From positions 1 to 64,000 of the forward strand of contig NZ_JAFMTY010000016.1 in assembly GCF_017329605.1 (NCBI RefSeq): a DNA stretch of 64,000 nt, read 5' to 3'. Shown piece by piece: positions 42,801 through 53,257 of the stretch (positions are counted from its first letter, which is position 1; every line of letters begins with the position of its first letter). The position numbers and the translations under genes were made by a program. The notes under the pieces were generated by a model, which saw only the letters and a program-made list of their open reading frames with translations, did not search any database and was not told where the DNA came from. The DNA is from Alicyclobacillus fructus (GTDB lineage Bacteria; Bacillota; Bacilli; Alicyclobacillales; Alicyclobacillaceae).

Positions 42801-44771
42801 CTAGCCGTGCCAGTTCTCGAGCGCCTTGCGAACCTCTTCGAGTTCCAACGACTTCGCTTCCCACTGCTCGAGCGCGTGCTGATAATCGGCTTCCAGGCGC
42901 CGATAGAGGGCGTCGAGATCGCGCAATCGCTCCACCTCTTGCGCCATGGCGGCTTCGCTCTGCTCCTTCGCGACCCGCTCCATCTCCCGCTCCAGCCGGT
43001 GGGCGGCATCCTCCCACCGCGCGATCTCGGCCTCCAGCTTGCGCGCCTCGCTTGTGCGGATGCGCCGCCGGGCTGGCGGCTCGCCCGCGACTTCCTCGTC
43101 GCCGCGCGCGTTCTCAGGCTCGTCCCCGCCGCCCTCGATGCGTTGCAAGCGATCGTTTTCCATCAGCTTCTCGAGGTAGTCGGTGTAGTTGCCGAGGTAC
43201 CATTCGATCCCGTCGGGTCTCAACACCGCGACGTGCGTCGCGAGCTTGTCGATGAAGTACCGATCGTGGGAGACAAAGATGACCGTGCCGTCGTAATCGG
43301 CGAGAGCCGCCTCGAGCGCTTCCTTGCTCGGGATGTCGAGGTGATTGGTCGGCTCGTCCATGATGAGGACGTTGGCCCCGCTCTGCATCAGCAGGCACAG
43401 CCGCAGGCGGCTCTGCTCGCCGCCGGAGAGCGCCCCCACCGGCTTGAACACGTCCTCCCCGCGGAACAGAAACTGCGCGAGCAGCTTGCGCACCGAGGTG
43501 TGATCGAGGTCCGGGTAGGCGTTCCAGACGACGTCGATCACGCGCGCATCCCGCGGCAGGCCGCCGTCCTCCTGGGCGTAGTAGCCGAGATCGACGCCGT
43601 GCCCGAAGCGAAACCAGCCTCCGATGGGCCTGAGTTCGCCGACGAGCGTCCGAAGCAGCGTCGTCTTGCCGGCGCCGTTTTGGCCCAGGATGGCGAGCCG
43701 CATCCCGCGCTGGACGCGAAAGCTGATGTTCCGGGCCAGCGCCTGGCCGCCAAAACCTATGGCGAGATCCCGCACCTCGAGCACGTCCTCGCCGGAGGTT
43801 CGCCGCACCCCAAACCGCATCCATAGCGACGGATCGTCCGCCGGAGGCCGCTCGATTCGCTCCATCCGCTCGAGCATCCTGCGGCGGCTCTGGGCCCGCC
43901 TGTGCGTCGACGCACGCGCGATGTTCCGCTCGATGAACGCCTCCATCCGGGCGATCTCGTCCTGCTGCGCCTCGTACCGCCGCCACATCTCCTCGCGCTC
44001 GGCGGCGCGCATCTCGAGGTAGACGTGGTAGGGCCCGGGATACGTGCGCGTCTCACCGTCCTCCAACGCCACGGTGAGGCGCGTGACGCGATCGAGAAAA
44101 TACCGGTCGTGCGAGATCACGACGAGCGACATCTCGCCGTGCGACAGGAAGTCCTCAAGCCAGGCGAGCGTGTCCATGTCGAGGTAGTTGGTGGGCTCGT
44201 CGAGGAGCAGGACGTCCGGGCGCGCCGCGAGCAGGCGGGCAAGGGCAAGCCGCGTCCGCTGTCCGCCCGAGAGCGCGGAGACGGGGAGGTCGTACATCTC
44301 GCGCGGGAAGTGGAGCCCCGCGAGGACGCGGCGGACGTCCGTCTCCCACTGGTAGCCTCCCATCGCTTCGAAGCGGCGCGTGGATTCCTCGTACAGATGC
44401 GCGAGTTCCGCGAACCGGGCCTCGTCTTCGTACAGCGCCGGATCGCTCATGCGGGCCTCGAGCTCGCGCAAGTCGCGCTCAAGCTGCTGGACGGGCCGCT
44501 TCGCCTCCGCCACGAAGTCGTACACCCGCATGTCGTCTCCGCGGCCGATGAACTGGGCCACGTAGCCGATCTCGGCCCCGCTCCTGACGTACACCTCGCC
44601 CTCGTCAGGCGCTTCTTCGCCCGTCAGGATGCGCATGAGGGTGGATTTGCCCGCGCCGTTCGGCCCCACGAGGCCGATTTTGTCCCCCGCGCGGACGGTG
44701 AGCGACGCCCCGCGCAGCACATCCACGCCGTCGTAGCTCTTTTTCACGCGCGTCGCCTGCAAAACGATCAT
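42801..44771 (-). CDS. ABC-F family ATPase (YdiF-like)
   Basis: 656-residue soluble protein with two ATP-binding cassettes and no membrane segments, of the translation-factor/ribosome-protection type. Walker A motifs GPNGAGKST and GQNGAGKTT, signatures LSGGQRTRLAL and LSGGEQSRLRL, and Walker B LLLDEPTNYLD and LIMDEPTNHLD are intact. The inter-domain linker (about 240-320) and a C-terminal coiled coil (about 545-650) match YdiF-type factors, whose gene is next to gcp/tsaD in B. subtilis. ATG 44771 follows AAGGAG by 8 bp; the frame stays open far upstream but has no other good start. Confidence 0.93.
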   Translation of the reverse strand: MIVLQATRVKKSYDGVDVLRGASLTVRAGDKIGLVGPNGAGKSTLMRILTGEEAPDEGEVYVRSGAEIGYVAQFIGRGDDMRVYDFVAEAKRPVQQLERDLRELEARMSDPALYEDEARFAELAHLYEESTRRFEAMGGYQWETDVRRVLAGLHFPREMYDLPVSALSGGQRTRLALARLLAARPDVLLLDEPTNYLDMDTLAWLEDFLSHGEMSLVVISHDRYFLDRVTRLTVALEDGETRTYPGPYHVYLEMRAAEREEMWRRYEAQQDEIARMEAFIERNIARASTHRRAQSRRRMLERMERIERPPADDPSLWMRFGVRRTSGEDVLEVRDLAIGFGGQALARNISFRVQRGMRLAILGQNGAGKTTLLRTLVGELRPIGGWFRFGHGVDLGYYAQEDGGLPRDARVIDVVWNAYPDLDHTSVRKLLAQFLFRGEDVFKPVGALSGGEQSRLRLCLLMQSGANVLIMDEPTNHLDIPSKEALEAALADYDGTVIFVSHDRYFIDKLATHVAVLRPDGIEWYLGNYTDYLEKLMENDRLQRIEGGGDEPENARGDEEVAGEPPARRRIRTSEARKLEAEIARWEDAAHRLEREMERVAKEQSEAAMAQEVERLRDLDALYRRLEADYQHALEQWEAKSLELEEVRKALENWHG

Positions 44772-44834
44772 ACGAACTCTCCTTTGTCCATACACTCTAG
44801 CAGCCAAGTTTGGACGAGGTGGGGAGGCTCCTTC

Positions 44835-45746
44835 ATGTCCAGAGCGTCGTTCCCGTTGCCGCAAGGCTTCGCCTGGCAATATGACCTCATCGTGTGGTTG
44901 CAGTCGTATCATTCGGCCGTGCTGGATCGAGTGGCCGCGGCATTCTCGTTTTTGGGCACGGAGTCGTTTTACTTCGCCGCACTGCCCGTGCTCATCCTCG
45001 CCGTCGATCGCGTCCTCGGCATGCGCCTCGCCTACGTGTTTTTCACCAGCATGTACCTGAACGCGTGGCTCAAGTCCTATTATCACATTGCTCGGCCCAT
45101 CGGCGTGCCCGGAATTCAATCCGGTGACGTCCGTTCCGCCACGGGCCTGTCGATGCCGAGCGGGCACGCCCAGGGGACGATGACGTTTTTCACGGCGCTC
45201 GCCCTGTGGCTGCGCCGCCGGGTGTGGCTTCTCGTCGCCGTGCTGCTGTCGGTCGCGGTCGGCGTCTCGCGTGTCTATCTCGGGCTTCACTGGCCGATGG
45301 ATGTCGTGATCGGCTGGGTGTTGGGGCTTTTCATAGGCTTCTTCGGCTGGCAGATGGGGCGCTGGTGGACGTACCGCGGCATCCCGTTCGGCGTCGCCAT
45401 GACGCTGTCCGTCCTCTTTCCAGCCATCCTCCTCATCTTTGCCCGCGACGTCACGTCCTCCGTGTACGCGGTGTTCTTGCTCGTGGGCGGAGCGGGCGCC
45501 GCGCTGGAGAAACGTTTCCTTCGGACAGCCATCGATCCCGCCCTGTGGAAGCGCGCGGCGGCGGGCGTGATCGCGCTCGGAGGTGTGGTTGCGGTACAAT
45601 TGGCGGTACAAGCGCATCTGGATGAGCCCCTGTGGCAGTACGCGCGCGCGGCGGCGGTGGCCGTATGGACGACCGTGCTTGCGCCGTGGCTGTTTCACCT
45701 GCTTGGGCTCTACACGCGGGAGGCGGATCATCATCGAAACGGATAA
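44835..45746 (+). CDS. PAP2 superfamily membrane phosphatase
   Basis: 303-residue membrane protein with the acid-phosphatase triad motifs KSYYHIARP, MPSGHAQ and SRVYLGLHWPMDV. It likely dephosphorylates undecaprenyl pyrophosphate or another lipid phosphate outside the membrane. A C-terminal extension with three more helices exceeds the minimal BcrC-like size. Site GTGGGGAGG precedes ATG 44835. It overlaps the next gene's probable start region. Confidence 0.87.
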   Translation: MSRASFPLPQGFAWQYDLIVWLQSYHSAVLDRVAAAFSFLGTESFYFAALPVLILAVDRVLGMRLAYVFFTSMYLNAWLKSYYHIARPIGVPGIQSGDVRSATGLSMPSGHAQGTMTFFTALALWLRRRVWLLVAVLLSVAVGVSRVYLGLHWPMDVVIGWVLGLFIGFFGWQMGRWWTYRGIPFGVAMTLSVLFPAILLIFARDVTSSVYAVFLLVGGAGAALEKRFLRTAIDPALWKRAAAGVIALGGVVAVQLAVQAHLDEPLWQYARAAAVAVWTTVLAPWLFHLLGLYTREADHHRNG

Positions 45747-46305
45747 GCACACGCTGCGCCACGCGTACCGCCTGAAGCGAGCCGCCATCGCGCCGGAGGC
45801 CAGGCGCCGTCAGGAGGAGGCCATCCGCGCGCACGCCCTCGACTTCACCCGCGCCGTTCCGCCGGATCGGTTCGTCGGTCTGTACGCGGCCGTCCACGGG
45901 GAGGTCGATCTCGCCCCTCTGGCGGAGGCGCTCCTCGCGGCGGGGGTGAAGATCGCGCTTCCGCGGGTGGAAGGCCCTTCGCGCATGGAGTTCTGCGCGG
46001 TGCGGTCTCTGGGCGACCTCTTGACGGGAGCTTACGGCATCCCGGCGCCTGGGCCCGATGCGCCGGCCATTTCGCCCGCGGAGCTTGAGGCGGTTCTGGT
46101 CCCGGGCCTCGCCTTTGCGCCGGACGGCACGCGGCTTGGCTACGGCGGCGGCTTTTACGATCGCTACTTCAAGCGGCCGGAGGCGGACGCCATCCGGCGG
46201 ATCGGCGTGTGCTTCGTGGAGCAGTTGGCGGATGCGTTGCCTCGCCACCCGCACGACGTCCGCATGCACGCGCTCCTCACCGAGAGGGGGCTTTTGCCCT
46301 GCTGA
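45703..46305 (+). CDS. 5-formyltetrahydrofolate cyclo-ligase
   Basis: About 190-200 residues; salvages 5-formyl-THF to methenyl-THF. Family motifs: VPGLAFAPDGTRLGYGGGFYDRYF near the C-terminus, and the basic N-terminal helix LRHAYRLKRAAI. The start is a puzzle. Between the preceding stop-free region and the conserved N-terminus there is no ATG or GTG. TTG 45703, used for the coordinates, has no ribosome site, whereas GGGAGG (45718-45723) is perfectly spaced for one of three ATC codons at 45727-45733. A rare ATC start at 45730 is likely. It ends in a CTGA junction with mobA. Confidence 0.85.
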   Translation: MGSTRGRRIIIETDKHTLRHAYRLKRAAIAPEARRRQEEAIRAHALDFTRAVPPDRFVGLYAAVHGEVDLAPLAEALLAAGVKIALPRVEGPSRMEFCAVRSLGDLLTGAYGIPAPGPDAPAISPAELEAVLVPGLAFAPDGTRLGYGGGFYDRYFKRPEADAIRRIGVCFVEQLADALPRHPHDVRMHALLTERGLLPC

Positions 46306-46916
46306 GGCTCAAGTGGGCCGCGGTGTTGGCGGGCGGCGCGTCGAAGCGGATGGGAGCGCGGGGGAACAAGCTTCTCCTGCCGCGCGGCGCGGAGGGGATC
46401 CCCATCGCGGGGCACGTCGCGCGCGTGGCGAGTGCGGTCGCGCCGCGCGTCGCCGTGCTGTACGCGGACGATTCGGTTCGCATAGCCATTGAACCTTGGG
46501 TGTCGGGCGAGATCGCATGGATACGAGACGGGGAATGCTACCAAGGGCCGCTCGCTGCGCTCGGCCGGTTCGCCGCGCGCGATCCGGCCTCCGTGTCGCC
46601 GCTCCTCGTGCTGGCGGGGGACCTGCCGGGCATCTCCGTGTCGGCGGTCGAAGCGCTGCTCTCGGCGCGATCGTGCGCTGGGGCGGATGTCGTGGCCGCG
46701 GAACGCGAGGGAAGGCTGCAGCCGCTCGTCGCCATCTACCGCGAGCGCGCGGTGCGCGCCGTCGCGGACGCTGCGGCGCGCGGAGAGCGGCGGATCCTGT
46801 GCGCCCTGGAGGGACTTTCGGTGTGCGCCGTCGCGCTGGACGACGAATGGGCTGTGCGCCCGGTGCACCGGCCGGAGGATTACGAGGCCTGGTTGAAGAG
46901 GGAGGGAATGGCGTGA
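46302..46916 (+). CDS. mobA: Molybdenum cofactor guanylyltransferase
   Basis: 204-residue nucleotidyltransferase attaching GMP to molybdopterin. The P-loop-like AAVLAGGASKRMGARGNKLLL is at the N-terminus, and VLAGDLPGIS holds the metal Asp. No ATG/GTG/TTG exists upstream of the conserved first strand. CTG 46302 overlaps the ligase stop as CTGA and lies 11 bp after GAGGGGG, which suggests a CTG start coupled to the upstream stop. GTG 46323 or TTG 46326 would delete most of strand 1. Confidence 0.82.
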   Translation: MRLKWAAVLAGGASKRMGARGNKLLLPRGAEGIPIAGHVARVASAVAPRVAVLYADDSVRIAIEPWVSGEIAWIRDGECYQGPLAALGRFAARDPASVSPLLVLAGDLPGISVSAVEALLSARSCAGADVVAAEREGRLQPLVAIYRERAVRAVADAAARGERRILCALEGLSVCAVALDDEWAVRPVHRPEDYEAWLKREGMA

Positions 46917-47905
46917 TCCGGCGAGAAGTGCCTGTGGAAGACGCCGTCGGCTTGGCGCTCGCGCACGACATGACGCGAATCGTGCCGGGGGAATTCAAGG
47001 GGCGCCAATTCAAGCGCGGGCATGTCGTGCGCGAGGAGGATATCCCCATCTTGCTCGATATGGGCAAGCGGCACTTGTACATCCTGGAGCTTGAGCCCGG
47101 GGAATTGCACGAGGACGACGCGGCGGTTCGGATGGCCAAGGCCATTGCGGGAGAGGGCGTGGAACTGTCCGAGGTTTCGGAGGGGAAGGTCGTTCTTCGC
47201 GCCAGGCGGGACGGCATGCTGTGGGTGGACGCGAGGCGCGTGACGGCCATGAACACCATTGACGAGATCTCCATTGCGACGAAGCGGCCGTTTCAGCACG
47301 TGCCGCGAGGAACCAGCCTCGCCGCGGTCCGTCCCATTCCGCTCGTCATCGCGGAGGACAAGGTGCGCGCCGTGGAAGTCATTGCGGCGCAGGCGCAGAA
47401 GCGGGCCGTGATCGACGTGTTGCCCTACCAGCCGCAGAAGGTGCGCATCATCACCACGGGCAGCGAAATTCTGCACGGGCGCGTGGAGGACAAGTTCGGG
47501 CCGGTCCTTCGCGCGAAGCTGGCCCGGTACGGCATTCAGGACGTGCATCAGGTGTTCGTCGGCGACGAGCGGGACAAGATCACGGACGCCATCGTCGAGG
47601 CGTGCGAGCAGGGGGCGACGCTCGTCCTGGTGACAGGCGGGATGTCGGTCGATCCCGACGATCGCTCGCCCGGCGCCATTCGGGACGCGGCGACCGAAGT
47701 CGTGACCTACGGCACGCCCATGCTGCCCGGGTCCATGCTCATGCTGGCGTATCGGAATCAGACCGCCATCTTCGGCCTTCCGGGCGCCGTCATCTACGAT
47801 CCCATCACGTCGTTCGACCGCCTGTTGCCCCGCGTTCTTACGGGGCTTCCCGTGCGCAAGCGGGACATCGCGGTGCTTGGCGTGGGCGGGTGGCTCAATG
47901 CGTGA
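46913..47905 (+). CDS. Molybdopterin-binding protein, MoeA-like
   Basis: 330-residue protein. The MoCF-binding domain has IITTGSEILHGRVEDKFGP, LVLVTGGMSVDPDD and a late IFGLPGAVIYDP. The N-terminal part (VEDAVGLALAHDMTRIVPG) corresponds to MoeA domain but the protein is shorter than MoeA (about 410). It may insert molybdate or belong to the MoaB/MoeA-like Firmicute branch. GTG 46913 overlaps the mobA stop; AGAGGGAGGGA lies upstream. Confidence 0.87.
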   Translation: MIRREVPVEDAVGLALAHDMTRIVPGEFKGRQFKRGHVVREEDIPILLDMGKRHLYILELEPGELHEDDAAVRMAKAIAGEGVELSEVSEGKVVLRARRDGMLWVDARRVTAMNTIDEISIATKRPFQHVPRGTSLAAVRPIPLVIAEDKVRAVEVIAAQAQKRAVIDVLPYQPQKVRIITTGSEILHGRVEDKFGPVLRAKLARYGIQDVHQVFVGDERDKITDAIVEACEQGATLVLVTGGMSVDPDDRSPGAIRDAATEVVTYGTPMLPGSMLMLAYRNQTAIFGLPGAVIYDPITSFDRLLPRVLTGLPVRKRDIAVLGVGGWLNA

Positions 47906-48455
47906 CGGCGCGCGGCCTGTCGTCATCGGCATCGCCGGCTTTTCCGACGCCGGCAAGTCGCTGTTCGCCGAGTCGATCGCGGCGACCGCGGCGGCGCAAG
48001 GCCTTCGCGTGGCGTACCTGAAGCACGACGGCCACGCGGACGCGGGGCCGGACGACTGGGAGAAGCCCGGATCGGACACCGCCCGCATCGCGGCCGCTGG
48101 CGCGGCGGTCACGATGGTCGCGAGCCGGCGGGGATTTCTCCTGCGATCGCGGCAGGCGGGCGGCTGGAACGACTGGTTGGCCGCGATTTGCGCGATCGCG
48201 GATGTGGATGTCGTGATCGCGGAAGGAGGTAAGCAGGCGCCGCACGCGAAGGTGGCGGTCGTGCGGGACGAGGACGAGTGGAGGCGGTTCCTCGAGGCGG
48301 GGGCGATGGCCATCGCGGCCGTCGTCTCGCGGGAAGCCGAGGCGACCCGGTTTCCGGTGCCCGTCTTTCCCCCCGAAGCCGCCGCGGATCTCCTCGCCTG
48401 GTGGTGCCATCACTGGCGCCACGGGGTGCTCGCCGCGCCCACCTTTCCGGGGTGA
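47898..48455 (+). CDS. mobB: Molybdopterin-guanine dinucleotide synthesis protein MobB
   Basis: 185-residue P-loop GTPase-like protein with Walker A GFSDAGKSLFAE and the downstream GSDTARIAAAGA and IAEGGKQAPHAKVAV segments of MobB. It aids MobA in making the guanine dinucleotide cofactor. It overlaps the MoeA-like gene by 8 bp. Together with mobA it forms a cofactor-finishing cluster; the early genes (moaA, moaC, moaD/E) are not in the window. Confidence 0.88.
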   Translation: MRDGARPVVIGIAGFSDAGKSLFAESIAATAAAQGLRVAYLKHDGHADAGPDDWEKPGSDTARIAAAGAAVTMVASRRGFLLRSRQAGGWNDWLAAICAIADVDVVIAEGGKQAPHAKVAVVRDEDEWRRFLEAGAMAIAAVVSREAEATRFPVPVFPPEAAADLLAWWCHHWRHGVLAAPTFPG

Positions 48456-48507
48456 CGGGGGCCCGCGCAGGCTCTCCGCATGATCCGCAAAAAAGTTGAA
48501 TTCCCTG

Positions 48508-48536
48508 TTGCACTCTCGCAACGAACCGATTATCAT
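48508..48536 (+). promoter_or_regulatory. groESL promoter
   Basis: TTGCAC (48508-48513), 17 bp, TATCAT (48531-48536). Transcription would start near 48543, placing the CIRCE operator just inside the transcript. Confidence 0.75.
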
Positions 48537-48547
48537 AGTCCATGGTG

Positions 48548-48574
48548 TTAGCACTCACCGAGCGAGAGTGCTAA
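48548..48574. promoter_or_regulatory. CIRCE operator (HrcA binding site)
   Basis: Exact consensus inverted repeat TTAGCACTC-N9-GAGTGCTAA, 41 bp before the groES start codon. HrcA bound here represses groESL until heat shock. Confidence 0.97.
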
Positions 48575-48614
48575 CAAAGGTTCGGAACAACATCTCGCAA
48601 GGAGGTCGTTCGCA

Positions 48615-48902
48615 ATGTTGAAGCCGCTCGCTGATCGCGTGGTGGTCCGTCCGGTGGAGCGTGAGGAAAAGACCGCTAGTGGGATTTTCCTGCCGGACAA
48701 CGCGAAGGAGAAGCCGCAGGAGGGCGAAGTGATCGCCGTCGGCCCGGGCAAGCTCGACGAGAAGGGCAACCGCGTGGCCATGGAAGTCAAGGTCGGCGAT
48801 CGCGTCATCTACTCGAAGTACGCGGGCACCGAGGTCAAGGTGAACAACGAGGAGCTCTTGATCCTGCGCGAGAGCGACATCTTGGCGATTGTCGAGAAGT
48901 AA
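48615..48902 (+). CDS. groES: Co-chaperonin GroES
   Basis: 95-residue 10-kDa chaperonin, canonical from [13 protein letters not shown] to ILAIVEK, with the mobile loop [17 protein letters not shown] that binds GroEL. CAAGGAGGT precedes ATG 48615. First gene of the CIRCE-controlled operon. Confidence 0.98.
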   Translation: MLKPLADRVVVRPVEREEKTASGIFLPDNAKEKPQEGEVIAVGPGKLDEKGNRVAMEVKVGDRVIYSKYAGTEVKVNNEELLILRESDILAIVEK

Positions 48903-48932
48903 TGCCAGATGCACGTTGAGGACGCTCCATGA

Positions 48933-50585
<1,653 letters not shown>

Positions 50586-50604
50586 TCTTCTGTCAAGAAG
50601 CGGA

Positions 50605-50640
50605 GGCACCCGAATGGGCGACCATTCGGGTGCCTTTTTT
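50605..50640 (+). terminator. Rho-independent terminator of groESL
   Basis: Perfect 12-bp stem GGCACCCGAATG / CATTCGGGTGCC, 6-nt loop, then TTTTTT. Confidence 0.95.
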
Positions 50641-50805
50641 GGTGGTTCCGAGGCTGCGGCATGGTGGACCTTCGTCGCTCCTCCTCTGAAGTCTCCGATA
50701 TTGCCCGTCACGATTGTGAAATCAGGGTTTTCCCGGATGGTCAGGCGCCTCCGGCGCGAGTAGGCTTGTTGATGAAAAGGCTTTCATTCGCGAGGAGGGA
50801 GCCGC

Positions 50806-51380
50806 ATGCGCTATCCTATCGTCATTGCGGGCGGCGGAACCGCGGGCATTTCCACGGCAGCCCGGCTGCTACGAGAGCACCCAAGTTGGCGTGGACAGGT
50901 GGCCATCATTGAACCTGCCGAGAAGCACTACTATCAACCGCTCTGGACCCTCGTGGGCGCGGGAGCGGCACCGCGAGAGGCCACGGTGCGGGATGAAGCG
51001 TCGCTCATACCGCCAGGCGCGGTGTGGATCCGCGACGCCGTCGCCGCCTTTCGGCCAGAGCAGGGCGAGATCGAACTGGCATCAGGAGCCACGGTGGCCT
51101 ACGACGCGCTGGTGGTCGCCATGGGCATTCAAATAGATTGGTGAACAACCTGACGGCCTACCTGAAAGACCGGCCGATTCAGGACGAATATGATGGCTAC
51201 ACCTCCTGCCCCCTGGTGACGGGCTACGGCAGACTGATCCTGGCCGAGTTCGATTACAGCCACGAGCCGGAGGAGACCTTCCCGTTTGATCAGGGACAGG
51301 AGCGGGTCAGCATGTACGTGCTCAAGAAGTCGTTCTTGCCGGTTTTATACTGGGACGGCATGCTCAAGGGCCTGATGTAG
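50806..51380 (+). pseudogene. Sulfide:quinone oxidoreductase, central part deleted
   Basis: The first 112 codons are a normal FAD-binding N-terminus (IVIAGGGTAGISTAARLL, then YDALVVAMGIQIDW) and stop at TGA 51142-51144. Immediately after, in another frame, the typical C-terminus appears: VNNLTAYLKDRPIQDEYDGY, SCPLVTGYGRLILAEFDY and a membrane-associated KKSFLPVLYWDGMLKG. About 190 residues containing the redox cysteines are missing, and the junction (near 51137-51145) shifts frame. The protein cannot be functional. It heads a group of sulfide-response genes. Confidence 0.85.
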
Positions 51381-51397
51381 GCTCGGGGGGTGGGATC

Positions 51398-51821
51398 ATG
51401 GCGAACAATCATACAGCCGAAGTCGATGGTGCCCAGCGAGCGCTTGGCGATTTCGACTTTCAGGCGAAGTTTGTGCACCTGATCGAGCACTTGGCCGAGT
51501 GGGACGAGGCACTCGGCGATCTACCCACCGTCATTGCGTTTGGTCGTGAATTCGTGCGAGACCGGGAATCGATGCGCTACCTGATGGAGTCGACGTCCGA
51601 GGAGATTCCGCTGCACGTCGATCGGGACACGCTCATTGCCTTGGCTGAGTTCGTTGAAGGAACCTGTTGTGCAGAAGGCGCTTCGCTACGCGAAGGCGTT
51701 TGTGCAGGTGGCGCAGGAGCGCGGCGATGCGCCCGCGATGAAGGGCTTTGAAGGAAGGCCGCGTTCGAAAGGGACACTGAGAGAGAGGATGGGTGACCAT
51801 GTATCTTCGGCGCTTTTATGA
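51398..51821 (+). pseudogene. DUF1641 protein, frameshifted
   Basis: A frame from ATG 51398 runs to LIALAEFVE, then degenerates into Cys/Gly/Ala-rich sequence ending at 51751. From about 51655 a second frame reads LKEPVVQKALRYAKAFVQVA, the usual end of DUF1641 proteins, which are common partners of sulfide:quinone oxidoreductase. The simplest reading is a frameshift near 51655-51660. The second frame stays open to 51821, into the next gene's start. Family call is by pattern only. Confidence 0.6.
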
Positions 51822-53214
51822 TGAGGGATTGGCGCACGCTTCTTACTTGGTAGGCTGTCAGGAGACAGGAGAGGCATGCGTGATCGATCCCGCTCGCGAC
51901 ATCGAGCCTTACCTGGCGACTGCCAAGCGAGAGGGGCTGCGTATCGTAGCCGCGCTGGAAACCCACATCCACGCCGACTTCGTCTCCGGAGCGAGGGAGC
52001 TGGCGGACCGCGTGGGCGCGGCTATCTGCGTGTCGGACGAGGGGCCGCCGGAGTGGAAGTCGGGGTACGTAAAGGCGTATCCCCACCGGTTGCTGAAGGA
52101 CGGAGACGAACTTCGCTTCGGCGCTGTTCGGCTCGTCGTGATACACACGCCGGGGCACACGCCCGAACACGTCTCGTACCTCTTGTACGACGGCAAGGCA
52201 TCGCCGGACGTACCCATGGCGCTCTTTTCCGGAGACTTCGTCTTTGTGGGAGACGTCGGGCGGCCGGATCTGCTCGAGCGGGTGGCGGGCGAGAGTGGGA
52301 GCTCGGAGGCGCTGGCGCGACAGATGTTCCGCTCGCTGCGGAAATTTGAGGCGCTGCCCGATCACGTCCAGGTGTTGCCGGCCCACGGTGCGGGCAGCGC
52401 GTGCGGCAAGGCGCTCGGCGCCGTCCCGTCGTCCACCGTCGGCTACGAAAAGCTCGTGAGCTGGGCGCTGCAGCACAAGGACGAGGATTCGTTCGTGCAG
52501 GCGCTGCTCGCCGGACAACCCGAAGCGCCGGTCTACTTTGCCCGCATGAAACAAGTCAATAAGAACGGGCCGCGCCTGCTCGCGGAACTGGGCACGCCCG
52601 AGCGCGCGGAGCTGTCGCCGGAGAGGCTTCGCGCGTGGCGAGAGAGCGGCATCGTGTTGGATGTGCGGCCGGCGGACGCGTTTGCGAAGCGCCACTTGGC
52701 CGGAAGCCTCAACATTCCCTGGAACAAGTCGTTCGTGACGTGGGCCGGATGGCTTCTTCCAGCGGACAGTCCAATTCACCTTTTGGCCGCGGACAGCGTC
52801 CTGACGGACGTGATGCGCGCACTTCGTTCCATCGGCATCGATGGCGTGGAAGATGTGGCTCATCCAGCGGAGTTGGACCACCTTTCGCTGGAAGAGGCCT
52901 CAGCCTATCTGAACGTCGCCCCAGACGAGGTACGCCATGCACTCGCCAACGAGGAGCTGTGGCTGCTCGACGTGCGCAACCCGGACGAATGGGAAGGTGG
53001 GCATCTGCCAAAGGCGCATCACATTCCGCTCCCGAAGCTCACGGCTCACCTCCACGATGTTCCGCGCCATCAGCCGGTCTATGTGTACTGCCGCACGGGC
53101 GGGCGATCCGCCATCGCGGCGAGTGTCCTTCGCGCACACGGCATCGGCGATGTGCGCAACATGGTGGGTGGCTATGAGGCATGGCGAAGCAAGGGTTTTC
53201 CCATCGAGTCCTGA
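51799..53214 (+). CDS. Persulfide dioxygenase-rhodanese fusion (CstB-like)
   Basis: 471-residue protein. The N-terminal metallo-beta-lactamase domain (1-250) has THIHADFVSG, HTPGHTPEHVSYL, FSGDFVFVGDVGRPDL and LPAHGAGSACG, typical of ETHE1-like persulfide dioxygenases. Two rhodanese domains follow: the first (about 270-360) lacks the active Cys, and the second (about 375-470) has VYCRTGGRSAIAA. It would oxidise low-molecular-weight persulfides and handle sulfane sulfur. ATG 51799 is favoured by GAGAGAGGA spacing over GTG 51793. It is the only intact gene of the 50806-54312 locus. Confidence 0.88.
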   Translation: MYLRRFYDEGLAHASYLVGCQETGEACVIDPARDIEPYLATAKREGLRIVAALETHIHADFVSGARELADRVGAAICVSDEGPPEWKSGYVKAYPHRLLKDGDELRFGAVRLVVIHTPGHTPEHVSYLLYDGKASPDVPMALFSGDFVFVGDVGRPDLLERVAGESGSSEALARQMFRSLRKFEALPDHVQVLPAHGAGSACGKALGAVPSSTVGYEKLVSWALQHKDEDSFVQALLAGQPEAPVYFARMKQVNKNGPRLLAELGTPERAELSPERLRAWRESGIVLDVRPADAFAKRHLAGSLNIPWNKSFVTWAGWLLPADSPIHLLAADSVLTDVMRALRSIGIDGVEDVAHPAELDHLSLEEASAYLNVAPDEVRHALANEELWLLDVRNPDEWEGGHLPKAHHIPLPKLTAHLHDVPRHQPVYVYCRTGGRSAIAASVLRAHGIGDVRNMVGGYEAWRSKGFPIES

Positions 53215-53257
53215 TGGAGTAAGGTAGAGAAAACTGCGGACGACAAGGATGGTGTGC

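Noticed and set aside
44772-45788. Upstream extension of the ABC-F frame to 45788
   Set aside because: The extension is antisense to the PAP2 gene, is low-complexity and charged, and the ATG at 44771 has an ideal ribosome site and the normal family N-terminus.
51398-51821. Programmed frameshift in the DUF1641 gene
   Set aside because: No slippery heptamer or stimulatory hairpin was found at the shift, and both neighbouring genes show decay, so mutation is more likely.
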